64,000 nt of DNA, taken from assembly GCF_036231945.1 (NCBI RefSeq), contig NZ_CP109599.1, forward strand, positions 5,545,501 through 5,609,500, in the 5' to 3' direction. The DNA is from Streptomyces sp. NBC_01429. Lineage in GTDB: Bacteria; Actinomycetota; Actinomycetes; Streptomycetales; Streptomycetaceae. The position numbers were made by a program, and so were the translations under genes. The notes under the pieces are model-generated. The model had not been told where the DNA came from. It was given only the letters and a program-made list of their open reading frames with translations, and made no database searches. Each line of letters opens with the position of its first letter. Positions within the stretch are counted from its first letter, which is position 1. Of the stretch, positions 15,190 through 24,519 are shown in pieces.

Positions 15190-18100
15190 CTACCAGGTGA
15201 CCCAGCCGATCACGGTGGTCGCGATATCGCCCGCGACCCCGGAGACCTTGGCGCCGATCTCCTCCGCGAGGCCGAACTTGCTGAACAGCCGCCCCTTGCC
15301 GAAGAGGACGCCGCCGACGACGAACAGCCCGAGGGCCGTGTGGAACTCGCTGCTGGTCCAGCCGTAGCCCCATCCGCTCAGCCCGGCGCTGACCCCTTGC
15401 AGGGCCCAGGACAGGACGCCGGCCCCGGCGGCGAGCGGACCGAGGACCGGCGCGAAGGGCGGGAAGACCAGGGCGCCCACACCGAGCACGACCGAGGCGG
15501 TCCCGAAGAGGGTGCTCCAGTGCCCGGTGGCCGCCGCCCAGTCCTTCGGGTCGCTCATGTTCTCCGGCCACAGGCCCAGCCACTTGGTGTCGCCCGTGTC
15601 GTCGTTCTCGGGCTTGTCGGAGGGGTTGGTGCCGTTCTGCTGGTTCCGCTTCGCCTCCTCGGCGGCCTTCTTCGCCGCTTCGGCGGCCTCGGCCCGCCGC
15701 TTCTGCGCGGCGATCGCGTGGGCCTCGCTGGCGGCCGCCGCGGCGGCCCGTGCGTCCTGGCCGGCCTGCTGGGCGGAGGCCGCCGCCCGCGCGGCGGAAG
15801 CCTGTGCCTCCACCGCGAACTCCACGGCCTGCCTGGCCGACGCCGAGGCCTGGCGCATCGAGTAGTTCGCCGTGCGCGCCGCGCCGCGCGCGGTCAGGGC
15901 GGCGGCACTGGCGTCCCTGGCCGACTGGGCCGCGGACGCCGCCGACTTGTCCGCGGCGTCCGCGTTCGACTTCGCCTCGGCGGCCGAACTGGCCGCGTCC
16001 TTAGCGTAGTTCTGCGCCTTCGTCGCCCACTCGGTCGCCTCCTGGGCGGCCTCGCGGGCCTCCGCCGCCGCCTTGGAGGCCCGTGCGGCGTCCTCCAGGG
16101 CCTTCGCCGCGACCTTCGCGGCGTACGCGAGGGTCGCCCGGATCGCGGAGACATGGGTGGCGTGGTCGTGGTCGAGCCGGGCGATGTTGAACTTGTCGCG
16201 GACGACGAAGGCGCGCCGCATCCGGGAGGAGCCCTCCAGGACGATCTGCGCGCCCGACCGCATATAGGGGCCGCCGGTCTCCAGGAGGCGGAATATCTCG
16301 ACCCGGTCGTCCTCCTTCGTCGCCTCCGCCAGATCGACGGCGAGGAAGTGGTGCAGCGCCGCGGCGGTGTCCGCGTCCAGCGCGGCCTGGGCCTTCGCCT
16401 TGACGGCCTTGCCCGGGTCCTGGGCGAGGATCTTGAGCACCAGCACCCGGTTGTCCACCGCCGCGGCCTCGATCACCCCGGTCTCCAGGAAGGCGGTGGC
16501 CGCGTTCGGGTCGCTGTCGGCCAGAGCCCGCTCGGCGGCCTCGGCGACGGCGGCCGTCGAGGCCTGCGCGAGGGCCAGTACGTTCTCCCGGTCGTCCTGC
16601 TGCTGGGCGAGCAGACGGTCGGCGTCGATCCAGTTGGTCACGTCGTGGTCGGTGCCGGCGAGGGCGAACTCCGCCGCGCCCCGGGTCCAGGTGCCGGCGG
16701 AGTCCAGCAGCCGCACGGCCGCCTTCCGGGCGACGGTGACCGCGGACGCGGTGTTCCCCGCCGCGAGCGCGGCCTCGGCGGTGGAGATGAACCCCTTGAT
16801 CTCGTCGGAGGTCTGGGCCGCCTGCGTGCGCTGCTTCTCCACCCGCACGGCGTCCTCGGTCTCGGCCTCTGCCCTCAGCCGGGCCTCCAGGACGCCGAGC
16901 GCGGTGTCCTCGGCGATCAACTCGGTCTCCGCCGTGCGGGCCGCCTTCTCCACCTCCATGGCTTCCTTGACGGCGTCGGACGCGGTGGTGGCCGCCTCCA
17001 CCGCCGCCGCCGCGAAGGCGGTGGAGCGCTTCGCGTACTCGATCGCCTTGCCCGCGTTGGCCGCCGCCTCCTCGGCCGCGTCGGCCGCCTTGTCGGCGTG
17101 GGCCGCCGCGCTGTTGGCGGCGTCACGGGCCACCCGGGCGGCGGCCGCGGCACGGTTGGCCAGGGTCTGGGCGGCGCCGGCGGCGCGGGTCGCCCGGGCG
17201 GCGGCTGCGTTGGCCTCGGCGGCGGCCTGCCGCGCCTTGGCGGCCTGGGCCTGCGCGGCGCCCGCGGAGGCGGCGGCTTCGGCCGCCGCGCCTGCCGCCG
17301 CGGCGGCGTTCCTGGCCGCGCTCGCGGCCGCCGAACCCGCCGACGAGGCCTGGCTGGAGGCGATGGCGGCCTGGTCGGCGGCCTTGGCGGCGGTACGCGC
17401 ACGGGCGGCGGCGTTCCGGGCGCCCTGGGCGGCCTGGCGCGCGGCGGAGGCCTTCGTGGCGTCCTTGGAGGCGGATATCGCCGCGTAGTAGGCGAGGGAG
17501 GCGGCGTTTCCGGCCGAGGCGGCGGCAGCGGCGGCGGCCTGCGCGGCCTGCGCGGCGCGGCTGGAGGCGGCCTGGGCCGTACGGGACGCGGCTATGGCGG
17601 TGTTGGCGGCGGACGCGGCCCCGTTCGCGGCGCTCGCGGCGTTGTTCGCCGCGTTGGCCGACTTCTTCACGTCCTGCTGGGCCGCCTTCGCCTCCTCCGC
17701 CGCCTTCAGCGCGGCCGACTTGGCCTTCTCCGCGGCCTCCTTCGCCCGCTCCGAGGCGGCGACGGCCTTCTCCGTCGTCAGCTTCGCGCGGTTGCCCTCC
17801 CGCTCCACGATCGCGACCAGCTGCTCAATGGTCGCGGATTCCTCGTCGCGGGCGCGGGCGATGTGCTGGCCGGAGGAGAGGAAGAGACGGATCGCCTCGG
17901 GGGACCCGTCGTCCAGGGCGCGCTGCGCGTACTTCTTCACCTCGGGCGACGCGGTGGCGAGGATCGTGAAGACCGTGACCTCGTCGTCCTCCTGCTGCGC
18001 GGTGTACTGGGTCGTGTCCAGGAACGTGTCCAGGGCTTCCTTGGTGTTCCGCTCCAGCGCCTTGCCGGCCTCCCGCTTCACTGCGGTACCGCCGTTGTTC

Positions 18101-18594
18101 AGGACGGAGAACACCGCCACCCGCAGATCTTCCTCGACCGGCCCGGCGTAGCCCTCGCTCAGGAACGCGGCGACGGCCTCGTCCCCGGCGGACAGCGCCG
18201 TGTTCGCCGTCTCCTGGACGGACTTGCCCGCCGAGGAGAGGCTGGTGACGACGGCGAAACGATTGTCCTCCGCCCGTGCGGCGGGCAGCTCGGTGGTGAG
18301 GAAGGCGGTGAGCGCGGCCGGTGTGCCGACGAGCGCGGCGGCGGCGGCCTCGCGAACGGCGCGCCCGCCCGTCTTGTAGGCCCATACGGCCTTGCCCTGA
18401 TCGGTTCCCGGCAGACCGTTCTCGGGATCACCGGGGCCCGCGGCGGCATGGGCGGGAGTGGCGCTCAGAGTGAGGATCGACGGCAGAGCGGGGACGGCCG
18501 CCGCTCCCGCGACGGTGGCGAGTATCCGGCGTCTGCTCCACAACGAAGGCGACAAGACGTGCATCCTTCCTGTTCGGGATATGGAGGTGCGCAT
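15190..18594 (-). CDS. Tat-exported ALF-repeat protein with long Ala-rich coiled coil and hydrophobic C-terminus
   Basis: A 1134-residue protein. Residues 1-52 are a Tat-type signal (SLWSRRRILATVAG, then a hydrophobic core and ATPAHA cleavage site). Residues about 60-235 hold ALF-type repeats (AAAALVGTPAALTAFLTTE, ALSAGDEAVAAFLSEG, ALDDGSPEAIRLFLSSG). A second ALF set lies near 640-810. Between and after them are two very Ala-rich helical stretches (KAAEEAKAAQQDVKKSA type) that should form long coiled coils. The last 150 residues change character: LGLWPENMSDPKDWAAATGHW, then three hydrophobic helices and a Gly-rich end (VSGVAGDIATTVIGWVTW). I choose ATG 18594 for its GAGGGG ribosome site. ALF-repeat proteins in actinomycetes often carry toxin or adhesin C-termini. 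The hydrophobic tail plus two small membrane proteins downstream would fit a membrane-active effector with partners. Confidence 0.83.
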   Translation of the reverse strand: MRTSISRTGRMHVLSPSLWSRRRILATVAGAAAVPALPSILTLSATPAHAAAGPGDPENGLPGTDQGKAVWAYKTGGRAVREAAAAALVGTPAALTAFLTTELPAARAEDNRFAVVTSLSSAGKSVQETANTALSAGDEAVAAFLSEGYAGPVEEDLRVAVFSVLNNGGTAVKREAGKALERNTKEALDTFLDTTQYTAQQEDDEVTVFTILATASPEVKKYAQRALDDGSPEAIRLFLSSGQHIARARDEESATIEQLVAIVEREGNRAKLTTEKAVAASERAKEAAEKAKSAALKAAEEAKAAQQDVKKSANAANNAASAANGAASAANTAIAASRTAQAASSRAAQAAQAAAAAAASAGNAASLAYYAAISASKDATKASAARQAAQGARNAAARARTAAKAADQAAIASSQASSAGSAAASAARNAAAAAGAAAEAAASAGAAQAQAAKARQAAAEANAAAARATRAAGAAQTLANRAAAAARVARDAANSAAAHADKAADAAEEAAANAGKAIEYAKRSTAFAAAAVEAATTASDAVKEAMEVEKAARTAETELIAEDTALGVLEARLRAEAETEDAVRVEKQRTQAAQTSDEIKGFISTAEAALAAGNTASAVTVARKAAVRLLDSAGTWTRGAAEFALAGTDHDVTNWIDADRLLAQQQDDRENVLALAQASTAAVAEAAERALADSDPNAATAFLETGVIEAAAVDNRVLVLKILAQDPGKAVKAKAQAALDADTAAALHHFLAVDLAEATKEDDRVEIFRLLETGGPYMRSGAQIVLEGSSRMRRAFVVRDKFNIARLDHDHATHVSAIRATLAYAAKVAAKALEDAARASKAAAEAREAAQEATEWATKAQNYAKDAASSAAEAKSNADAADKSAASAAQSARDASAAALTARGAARTANYSMRQASASARQAVEFAVEAQASAARAAASAQQAGQDARAAAAAASEAHAIAAQKRRAEAAEAAKKAAEEAKRNQQNGTNPSDKPENDDTGDTKWLGLWPENMSDPKDWAAATGHWSTLFGTASVVLGVGALVFPPFAPVLGPLAAGAGVLSWALQGVSAGLSGWGYGWTSSEFHTALGLFVVGGVLFGKGRLFSKFGLAEEIGAKVSGVAGDIATTVIGWVTW

Positions 18595-18955
18595 ACGTCT
18601 TTTCCCCTCAAGTGCGCTTGTTGCTGGCGAGGTTGAAGGGAAACGAGACATGCCCTGCGATTCCTCAGGAACATTACCTGTTCACGCATAAATGGTCACG
18701 CTCCGTCAGAAACTTCTCGCTCAGGACGCGTTGACGCACGTCCTTCGGGGGCTGTGCGGCGCGGACTTGGGGGAGCCGGCCAGGCGGCGCCCGCGCCCCG
18801 TGCGGTGATCGCCGCACCGCCCCCGGAGGGCAACCCGCTGCGACGGGGGGCAAGCCGTCCGGCGCGACACGGCAGTTATCGCCCTACAGCGGTGGAAAGG
18901 TCGCAGAGCAAGTCGACTCCGCGCGGAGCGCGAGCCGAACACCCGGGCGGAGCGG

Positions 18956-19888
18956 TCATCCGGACTGTCGGACGATCACTCGGGCCGGTTCGGGGGCGAG
19001 ATCGGCCGTCGGCAGGCCCAGTGCGTTGCGTGCGGCGATGCGGCCGATGGACTCCGCGTCGATGTGCACGGTGGTCAGGGCGGGCGAGAACAGGGCTCCG
19101 TGCGGAGTGTCGTCGAATCCGATGACGGCGAGGTCTTCCGGTGCCCGCAATCCGATGTTTCGCATCGCGGCGAGTGTTACGAGTGCGAGGTCGTCGTTGT
19201 AGGCGAGGGCGGCCGTGATCTCCGGGTGGTCGGCGCGGAAGGACCGTAGCCGTTCCCCGGCGGCGGCGAGGCCGTCGGGAAGGATCAGCGTCGGGCAGCC
19301 GGTCAGGCCCGCCGCGTGCGTGGCTTGCTGGATGAGCCGCTCTTTGAGGCCGGCGAGAGCCTGAAGTTCCGGGGCCTCCGGCAGGACGGTGGCGATGTGC
19401 CGGTGGCCTCGGTCGACGAGGTACTGGACCGGGATGTCGGCCTGCGCGGAGAACGCGTCGAGACGCGTTTCGGAGTCGGCGGCCATCGCCGCCGCGCGGC
19501 CGGAGCCGCCCAGGTCGATCACGGCCCGCGCGGAGACGGCCTGGGTCACGTCGGAGAGCGCCTGCGAGGAAAGGCTGCCGTGCAGCACCAGGAGCACGTG
19601 GTCGTGCGCGGCGAGTTCGGCGTCGAGGCCGCGGATGTAGCTGCCCAGGCTGCTGCCGGTGGGGATTCCCTCGACGTTGAGCAGGACGGTGCGGGACGCC
19701 CCTTTGCGCAACGCCTGCGCTGAGCCGTTGGGGACGTAGCCGAGTTCGCGGGCGGCCTGCCGTACCCGTTCCCGCGTCTCCGGAGAGACGTGCCCGGCCG
19801 CGCCGTTGAGGACGAAGCTCACCGTGGTCTGTGAGACACCGCTGGCGCGTGCGACGTCCTTGGCCGTCGCACGCGTGGACTTGCTCAC
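18956..19888 (-). CDS. LacI-family transcriptional regulator
   Basis: A 310-residue repressor. The N-terminal LacI helix-turn-helix is complete (TAKDVARASGVSQTTVSFVLNG, then the hinge ELGYVPNGSAQALRKG), followed by a periplasmic-binding-protein-like sensor domain (LAYNDDLALVTLAAMRNIGLRAPEDLAVIGFDDTPHGALFSPALTTVHID). It is divergent from a hydrolase remnant and a GH2 glycosidase gene. A matching operator lies in the gap at 20030-20047. It probably represses the GH2 gene until a sugar ligand is present. Confidence 0.9.
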   Translation of the reverse strand: MSKSTRATAKDVARASGVSQTTVSFVLNGAAGHVSPETRERVRQAARELGYVPNGSAQALRKGASRTVLLNVEGIPTGSSLGSYIRGLDAELAAHDHVLLVLHGSLSSQALSDVTQAVSARAVIDLGGSGRAAAMAADSETRLDAFSAQADIPVQYLVDRGHRHIATVLPEAPELQALAGLKERLIQQATHAAGLTGCPTLILPDGLAAAGERLRSFRADHPEITAALAYNDDLALVTLAAMRNIGLRAPEDLAVIGFDDTPHGALFSPALTTVHIDAESIGRIAARNALGLPTADLAPEPARVIVRQSG

Positions 19889-20029
19889 TCACTTGCTCCT
19901 CGGGATAGGGGCCGTCGGCGGGCCTCCAGCGCGGTCCGAAGCGGTTCGGGGCGGTCCGGGGCGGTCCGAAACCCTCCGGAACCCGGGCTTGTGCGGGTTC
20001 GGTGCGCTGGTTACAGTACCGCGAACAGT

Positions 20030-20047
20030 TGGTAATACGATTTACCA
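20030..20047. promoter_or_regulatory. LacI-type operator overlapping a promoter
   Basis: TGGTAATACGATTTACCA has 6-bp inverted arms around a central CG, the layout of LacI-family operators. A TTACAG box at 20011 and TACGAT or TAATAC within the operator make a plausible promoter directed to the right, so repressor binding would cover the -10. It sits between the LacI gene and the GH2 transcription unit. Confidence 0.65.
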
Positions 20048-20101
20048 CCTGCTGGGACACGCCCCTGCGAGCCGCGGGTGCCGGATCCGAGAGAGGCGCC
20101 C

Positions 20102-20448
20102 ATGAAGCTCGATCTGGTCGATCCGGAGCTGCGCCGCGCTGTCGCGCGGATGCCGCGGATGCCGATCCGCCGGGGGTGGGGGCGGCGCCTTGTGACCAGG
20201 AGCGCGTCGCCGTCGGCGGTTCCAGCGCCGGTGCGGGTCTCGCCGCCTGCCTGGCGCAGCGGCTGTACGACACCGGCGGCACGCAGCCGGTCGGGCAGTG
20301 GCTGTCCGACCTCGTCCCCGGCGCTCCCCACGGCTTCGAGACATGGGCTCCCGACACACTGGTCGCCCGCAGCCTGCTGGAGCGCGGCCGCGCCTGGTCG
20401 GCCGCGCGGCTGACCGGAGCGAACCCGCATGTCCCCGGCGGAGAGTAG
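20102..20448 (+). pseudogene. alpha/beta-hydrolase (acetyl-hydrolase type) remnant
   Basis: The ATG at 20102 begins MKLDLVDPELRRAVARMPRMPI, a normal start for this esterase group. The frame then switches: another phase gives RVAVGGSSAGAGLAACLAQRL (the nucleophile GGSSAGAG motif) and VPGAPHGFETWAPDT (the catalytic His region near the C-terminus), ending at 20448. The HGGG oxyanion region between them and the segment before VPGAPHGF are missing. It has therefore lost two internal blocks and is frameshifted. It lies between the LacI operator and the GH2 gene, so it was probably once the first gene of that operon. Confidence 0.78.
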
Positions 20449-20585
20449 AGCTTCACGAAGGGCCGCCGGATCTCCGCCGCGGGGAGTGGAACAGGGGCTC
20501 GCCCGCCGCGAAGCCGCCGGGCGCACACCCCGCGGCGCCCGTGCCCGCCCCGACCGACGTACTCCCCACACCTCATGGAGACCAC

Positions 20586-23105
20586 ATGATCCGCACGTCC
20601 TTCAACGACGGCTGGCAGACCCGGCCCAAGGTCAATCCCTTTGCCGAACTGTCCGGGCCGAAGACTCCCTACCGGCCGGTGACGCTGCCGCACGACGCGA
20701 TGATCGAGCGGGAGCGTACGGTCCCCGGCGGCGAGGTCACGATGGAGGGCGGCGCCGGCGCGTACTTCCCGGGCGGGGCGTACGAGTACCGCAAGACCTT
20801 CTCCGTTCCCGAGGAGCACCGGGGCAGGCGGATCCTCTTCGAGTTCGAAGGCGTGCACCGGGACGCCGTCGTGTACGTCAACGGGGACTACGCCGGTCAA
20901 CGGCCCTTCGGCTACTCACACTTCTTCATCGACGCCGACCGCTTCCTGCGCTTCGGCCAGGACAACGAGATCCGCGTCGAGGCACGTACCCATCGCGACT
21001 CGCGCTGGTACACCGGCGCGGGCATCTACCGCGACACCTGGATGCTCGTCGGCGAGGTGGTCCGCATCGCGCCCGACGGGGTGCGGGTCACCACACCGGA
21101 CATCGACGGGGAGCGGGCGGTGGCCGAGGTCGCGACGAAGGTCGAGAACGACTCCATCGCGATCCGTACGCTCGACATCGTCACCGAGATCCGCGGCGTG
21201 CACGGAGACGTCGTCGCGAGCGACGTCTCGAAGGTCACCGTGCTGCCCGGCGAGCCCGCGACCGTACGCCAACGCCTCTACGTCCGGGCCCCGTCGCTGT
21301 GGAGCCCGGACACGCCGGCTCTCCACGTCGCCACTGTGACCCTCAAAGAAGCGGACGCCGAGGTGGATACCGAGACCGTCACCTTCGGCATCCGTTCCCT
21401 GCGCCTGGACCCCGAGCGCGGACTGCGGATCAACGGTGAGACGGTCAAGCTGCGCGGTGCGTGCGTCCACCACGACAACGGTGTGCTGGGCGCCGCGACC
21501 TTCGCCCGCGCCGAGGAGCGCCGCGTCCAGATCCTCAAGGAGGCCGGGTTCAACGCGATCCGCATGTCCCACAATCCGATGAGCAAGGCGATGCTGGACG
21601 CGTGCGACCGCCTGGGCATGCTCGTGGTGGACGAGGCGTTCGACGTATGGACCTCGGGCAAGAGCGAGTTCGACTACAGCCTGGCCTTCCCCGAGTGGTG
21701 GGAGCGCGACATCGAGGCGATGGTCGCCAAGGACTTCAACCACCCCAGCGTCATCCTCTACTCGATCGGCAACGAGATCCCCGAGACGGGCTCTCCCGTC
21801 GGAGCCGCGTGGGGCCGCAAACTCGCCGAGAAGGTCCGGGCGCTGGACGGTACCCGCTACGTCACCAACGCCGTCAACGGCATGCTGGCCGTCATGTCCG
21901 ACCTGGCCGCCCTGGGGCAGCGCCCGCAGGAGAAAACCGCCGAGGCAGCCGAGGGGGCGGAGGGGGCCGAGGCGGCCGACGACGGCAAGGGCATCAACAC
22001 CCTCATGGCCGACGCCGGAGACGCGATGAACGCGATCAGTTCCTCCGGCCTCGTCACACAGAAGACGGCCGAGTCCTTCGCCGTGACCGACGTGGCCGGC
22101 ATGAACTACGCCGAGGCCCGCTACGCCCTGGACCGGGACCTGTTCCCCCACCGGATCATCCTCGGCACGGAGACCTTCCCCACCCGTATCGACGGCAACT
22201 GGCGCCTGGTGAAGCAGTACGGCCACGTCATCGGCGACTTCACCTGGACCGGCTGGGACTACCTGGGCGAGGTCGGCATCGGACGCCCCCAGTACGTCAC
22301 CCCCGACACGCCCCGCCCCTCCCACACCGCGCCCTACCCGTACCTGGTCGCGGGCTGCGGCGACATCGACATCACCGGCCACCGCCGTCCCGCCTCCTAC
22401 TACCGGGAGATCGTCTTCGGCCTGCGCGCCTCGCCCTACCTGGCCGTCCGGCGCCCGCAGCACCACGGCAAGACCTACGCGGGAACACCGTGGGCATGGA
22501 GCGACACCGTCGCCACCTGGACCTGGCCCGGCTTCGAGGGAGAACCGATCACGATCGAGGTCTACAGCGACGCCGACGAGGTCGAACTCCTCCAGGACGG
22601 CCGCTCCCTCGGCCGCCGGCCGACAGGCGCGGACCACCGCTTCCGCACCGAGTTCGACACCACGTACCAGCCCGGCGAACTCCTGGCGATCGGCTACCGC
22701 GGCGGCATCGAGACCGGCCGCCACACCCTCCGCTCCGCCACCGGCCCGGTGCGGCTGCGCGCCGAGTCCGACCGCCCGGCCATCAGCGCGAACGGCGGCG
22801 ACCTCGCGTACGTCACCCTCACCCTGACGGACCCGGACGGCACCCTCCGCACCGCGGCCGACCGCCCGGTACGCGTGGACGTCTCGGGCCCCGGCGCCCT
22901 GCTCGGCCTCGGCAGCGCGGACCCGTCCACCGAGGAACGCTTCGACGCCACCGAATGCCGTACCTACGAAGGCCGCGCCCTGGCCGTCCTCCGTCCGACC
23001 GGCCCCGGCGGGATCCGTCTCCGCGCATCCGCACCCGAATGCGAGCCGGTCGAAGTCCTGGTCACCGTCGAGGAGCGGCGGAAGCCGGCGGGCGATGGCG
23101 CGTGA
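20586..23105 (+). CDS. glycoside hydrolase family 2 protein (beta-galactosidase type)
   Basis: An 839-residue GH2 enzyme. The sugar-binding domain (FNDGWQTRPK... YRKTFSVPEEHRGRRILFEFEGVHRDAVVYVNG) comes first, then the Ig-like domain and the TIM barrel. The acid/base Glu is in SIGNEIPETG (about residue 397) and the nucleophile Glu in ILGTETFP (about 524). The C-terminus has DUF4982-like and Ig-like beta domains (EVYSDADEVELLQDGRSLGRRP). An Ala/Glu/Gly-rich loop near residue 450 is an unusual insertion. No signal peptide is present, so it acts on imported oligosaccharides. The ATG at 20586 follows GGAG. Control by the divergent LacI protein is likely. Confidence 0.88.
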   Translation: MIRTSFNDGWQTRPKVNPFAELSGPKTPYRPVTLPHDAMIERERTVPGGEVTMEGGAGAYFPGGAYEYRKTFSVPEEHRGRRILFEFEGVHRDAVVYVNGDYAGQRPFGYSHFFIDADRFLRFGQDNEIRVEARTHRDSRWYTGAGIYRDTWMLVGEVVRIAPDGVRVTTPDIDGERAVAEVATKVENDSIAIRTLDIVTEIRGVHGDVVASDVSKVTVLPGEPATVRQRLYVRAPSLWSPDTPALHVATVTLKEADAEVDTETVTFGIRSLRLDPERGLRINGETVKLRGACVHHDNGVLGAATFARAEERRVQILKEAGFNAIRMSHNPMSKAMLDACDRLGMLVVDEAFDVWTSGKSEFDYSLAFPEWWERDIEAMVAKDFNHPSVILYSIGNEIPETGSPVGAAWGRKLAEKVRALDGTRYVTNAVNGMLAVMSDLAALGQRPQEKTAEAAEGAEGAEAADDGKGINTLMADAGDAMNAISSSGLVTQKTAESFAVTDVAGMNYAEARYALDRDLFPHRIILGTETFPTRIDGNWRLVKQYGHVIGDFTWTGWDYLGEVGIGRPQYVTPDTPRPSHTAPYPYLVAGCGDIDITGHRRPASYYREIVFGLRASPYLAVRRPQHHGKTYAGTPWAWSDTVATWTWPGFEGEPITIEVYSDADEVELLQDGRSLGRRPTGADHRFRTEFDTTYQPGELLAIGYRGGIETGRHTLRSATGPVRLRAESDRPAISANGGDLAYVTLTLTDPDGTLRTAADRPVRVDVSGPGALLGLGSADPSTEERFDATECRTYEGRALAVLRPTGPGGIRLRASAPECEPVEVLVTVEERRKPAGDGA

Positions 23106-23174
23106 AGCTTCAACCGCCCGAGTGCGCCGAGGCGATCGCACCGCGCATCGGCACGGCTTGAGGGAGGCTCGCGT

Positions 23175-24413
23175 CTACCCCGTCCACCGGCCCGACAGGA
23201 AGGTGATCGCGAAGATCGTGGTCAGCGGGCCGACGAGGCAGAGGTACACGGTTTTGATCTGCGGCCTTCGCAGGCTCCACGCGGCCAGGAAGATCCACAG
23301 GGGCCACCACAGGAGGGTGGAGCGGGGGATCGACGTGTACCAGTAGGAGGTGCCGAGAGCCGCCAGGGTGAGGCAGATGTAGACCGCCTCCGGCCAGTGG
23401 CGCCGCCACAGGAGGCCGCCGATGAGGACCAGCCCCGCGACCATGGCGACGAGTTCGGCCTGGAACATGAAGCCGTAGCCGGTGGTGAATCGTTGGCCGA
23501 AGGCAGCGTCCCAGGTGACGGACCAGGTGTCCCAGGGAGTGTGGAGCGTCCGGTACCAACCGCGTTCCTGGGCATGCTTCCAGGCCATCCAGTCGCCGGT
23601 GTGTGCCTGTAGGTACCAGGCGTACAGCCCGGCGGGCACGGCGGGCAGAGCCAGCCACGGCAGCGCGCGCCAGGCGTCACGGGACCGGACGGTGAGGAGG
23701 AAGTGGAGGGCGACGGCCGCGGCCAGGAAGAGGCCGCTGACGCGCACGGTCGTCGCCAGCGCCGTCAGAGCGGCCGCCAGGGGCCAGTTGCGGCGCAGGG
23801 CGGCGAGCCACGCGGGCAGGGCCAGCGCCAGGAAGAGCGCCTCCGTGTAGCCGGCGGCGAGGAACACCGCGCACGGCGACAACAGGAAGAACAGCACGGC
23901 GCGTTGCCCGGCGTCCGCCTCGGCCGTGTAGCGCTTGGCGAGCCGGGCCAGGGCCAGGACGGCGACCGCGCCGGCGACGAAGGAGATCAGCAGCCCCGCC
24001 GCGGTCCAGTTCGGGATGACGGTGTGCACCGCGCGCAGCAGCATCGGGAACCCGGGGAAGAACGCCGCCCGGTTGTCGCCGCCGTCCTGCCCGGATCCTG
24101 TCCCGCCGGGGAAGTAACCGTCCTGCGCTATGTGCAGATAGTGGTGCCAGTCCCACCGCTCGAAGGCGGTGAGGACCGGGCCGGGGTCATGGGTGCCGGG
24201 CCGGGTGGGGAACAGCCAGCGGGTGCAGTAGGCAGTGCCCCACAGGGACAGCCGGGTCAGCAGGTACAGCCACAGCACCTCACGGTCGGCGGGGCCCAGC
24301 AGGGTGGCCACCCGGTTCCGGAACCGGGCCGGCCACCCGGGCTCGGGAAGCTTCGGCCGCTCCTGTATTCGTCCGGAGCGGGAGGGGCGGAACTCGGTTG
24401 GTGTGAGGAGCAT
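23175..24413 (-). CDS. PIG-V-like integral-membrane mannosyltransferase
   Basis: A 412-residue membrane protein with about ten hydrophobic segments. The first loop carries FERWDWHHYLHIAQDGYFP, the acidic motif of the bacterial mannosyltransferase family related to PIG-V, followed by AAFFPGFPMLLRAV. GT-C enzymes of this type use a polyprenyl-phosphate sugar on the outer face. The ATG at 24413 is preferred because upstream codons are Pro/His-rich and lie over a G-rich repeat. It stands alone, convergent with the GH2 gene 69 bases away. Confidence 0.78.
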   Translation of the reverse strand: MLLTPTEFRPSRSGRIQERPKLPEPGWPARFRNRVATLLGPADREVLWLYLLTRLSLWGTAYCTRWLFPTRPGTHDPGPVLTAFERWDWHHYLHIAQDGYFPGGTGSGQDGGDNRAAFFPGFPMLLRAVHTVIPNWTAAGLLISFVAGAVAVLALARLAKRYTAEADAGQRAVLFFLLSPCAVFLAAGYTEALFLALALPAWLAALRRNWPLAAALTALATTVRVSGLFLAAAVALHFLLTVRSRDAWRALPWLALPAVPAGLYAWYLQAHTGDWMAWKHAQERGWYRTLHTPWDTWSVTWDAAFGQRFTTGYGFMFQAELVAMVAGLVLIGGLLWRRHWPEAVYICLTLAALGTSYWYTSIPRSTLLWWPLWIFLAAWSLRRPQIKTVYLCLVGPLTTIFAITFLSGRWTG

Positions 24414-24435
24414 GTATATGTCTCTCGGGTGCTGA

Positions 24436-24510
24436 TGGGGGCATGGGGGGAAATGGGGGGCACGGGGGTCACGGGGGCATGGGGGCATGGGGGTTACGGG
24501 GCGGTGCGGC
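24436..24510. repeat. G-run repeat upstream of the mannosyltransferase
   Basis: Six or more runs of four to six G are spaced by CAT, AAAT, CAC and TCAC (repeated GGGGGCATGG units). It could form a G-quadruplex on the plus strand and lies immediately upstream of the minus-strand start at 24413, within the likely promoter or leader. Confidence 0.55.
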
Positions 24511-24519
24511 GGCGGCCGG

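Noticed and set aside
15340..18636. 1098-residue plus-strand open frame opposite the ALF-repeat gene
   Set aside because: It is a Gly/Arg-rich shadow created by the Ala-rich codons on the other strand, with no ribosome site or domain.
20916..23141. 741-residue minus-strand open frame opposite the GH2 gene
   Set aside because: It is the antisense shadow of an intact glycosidase gene.
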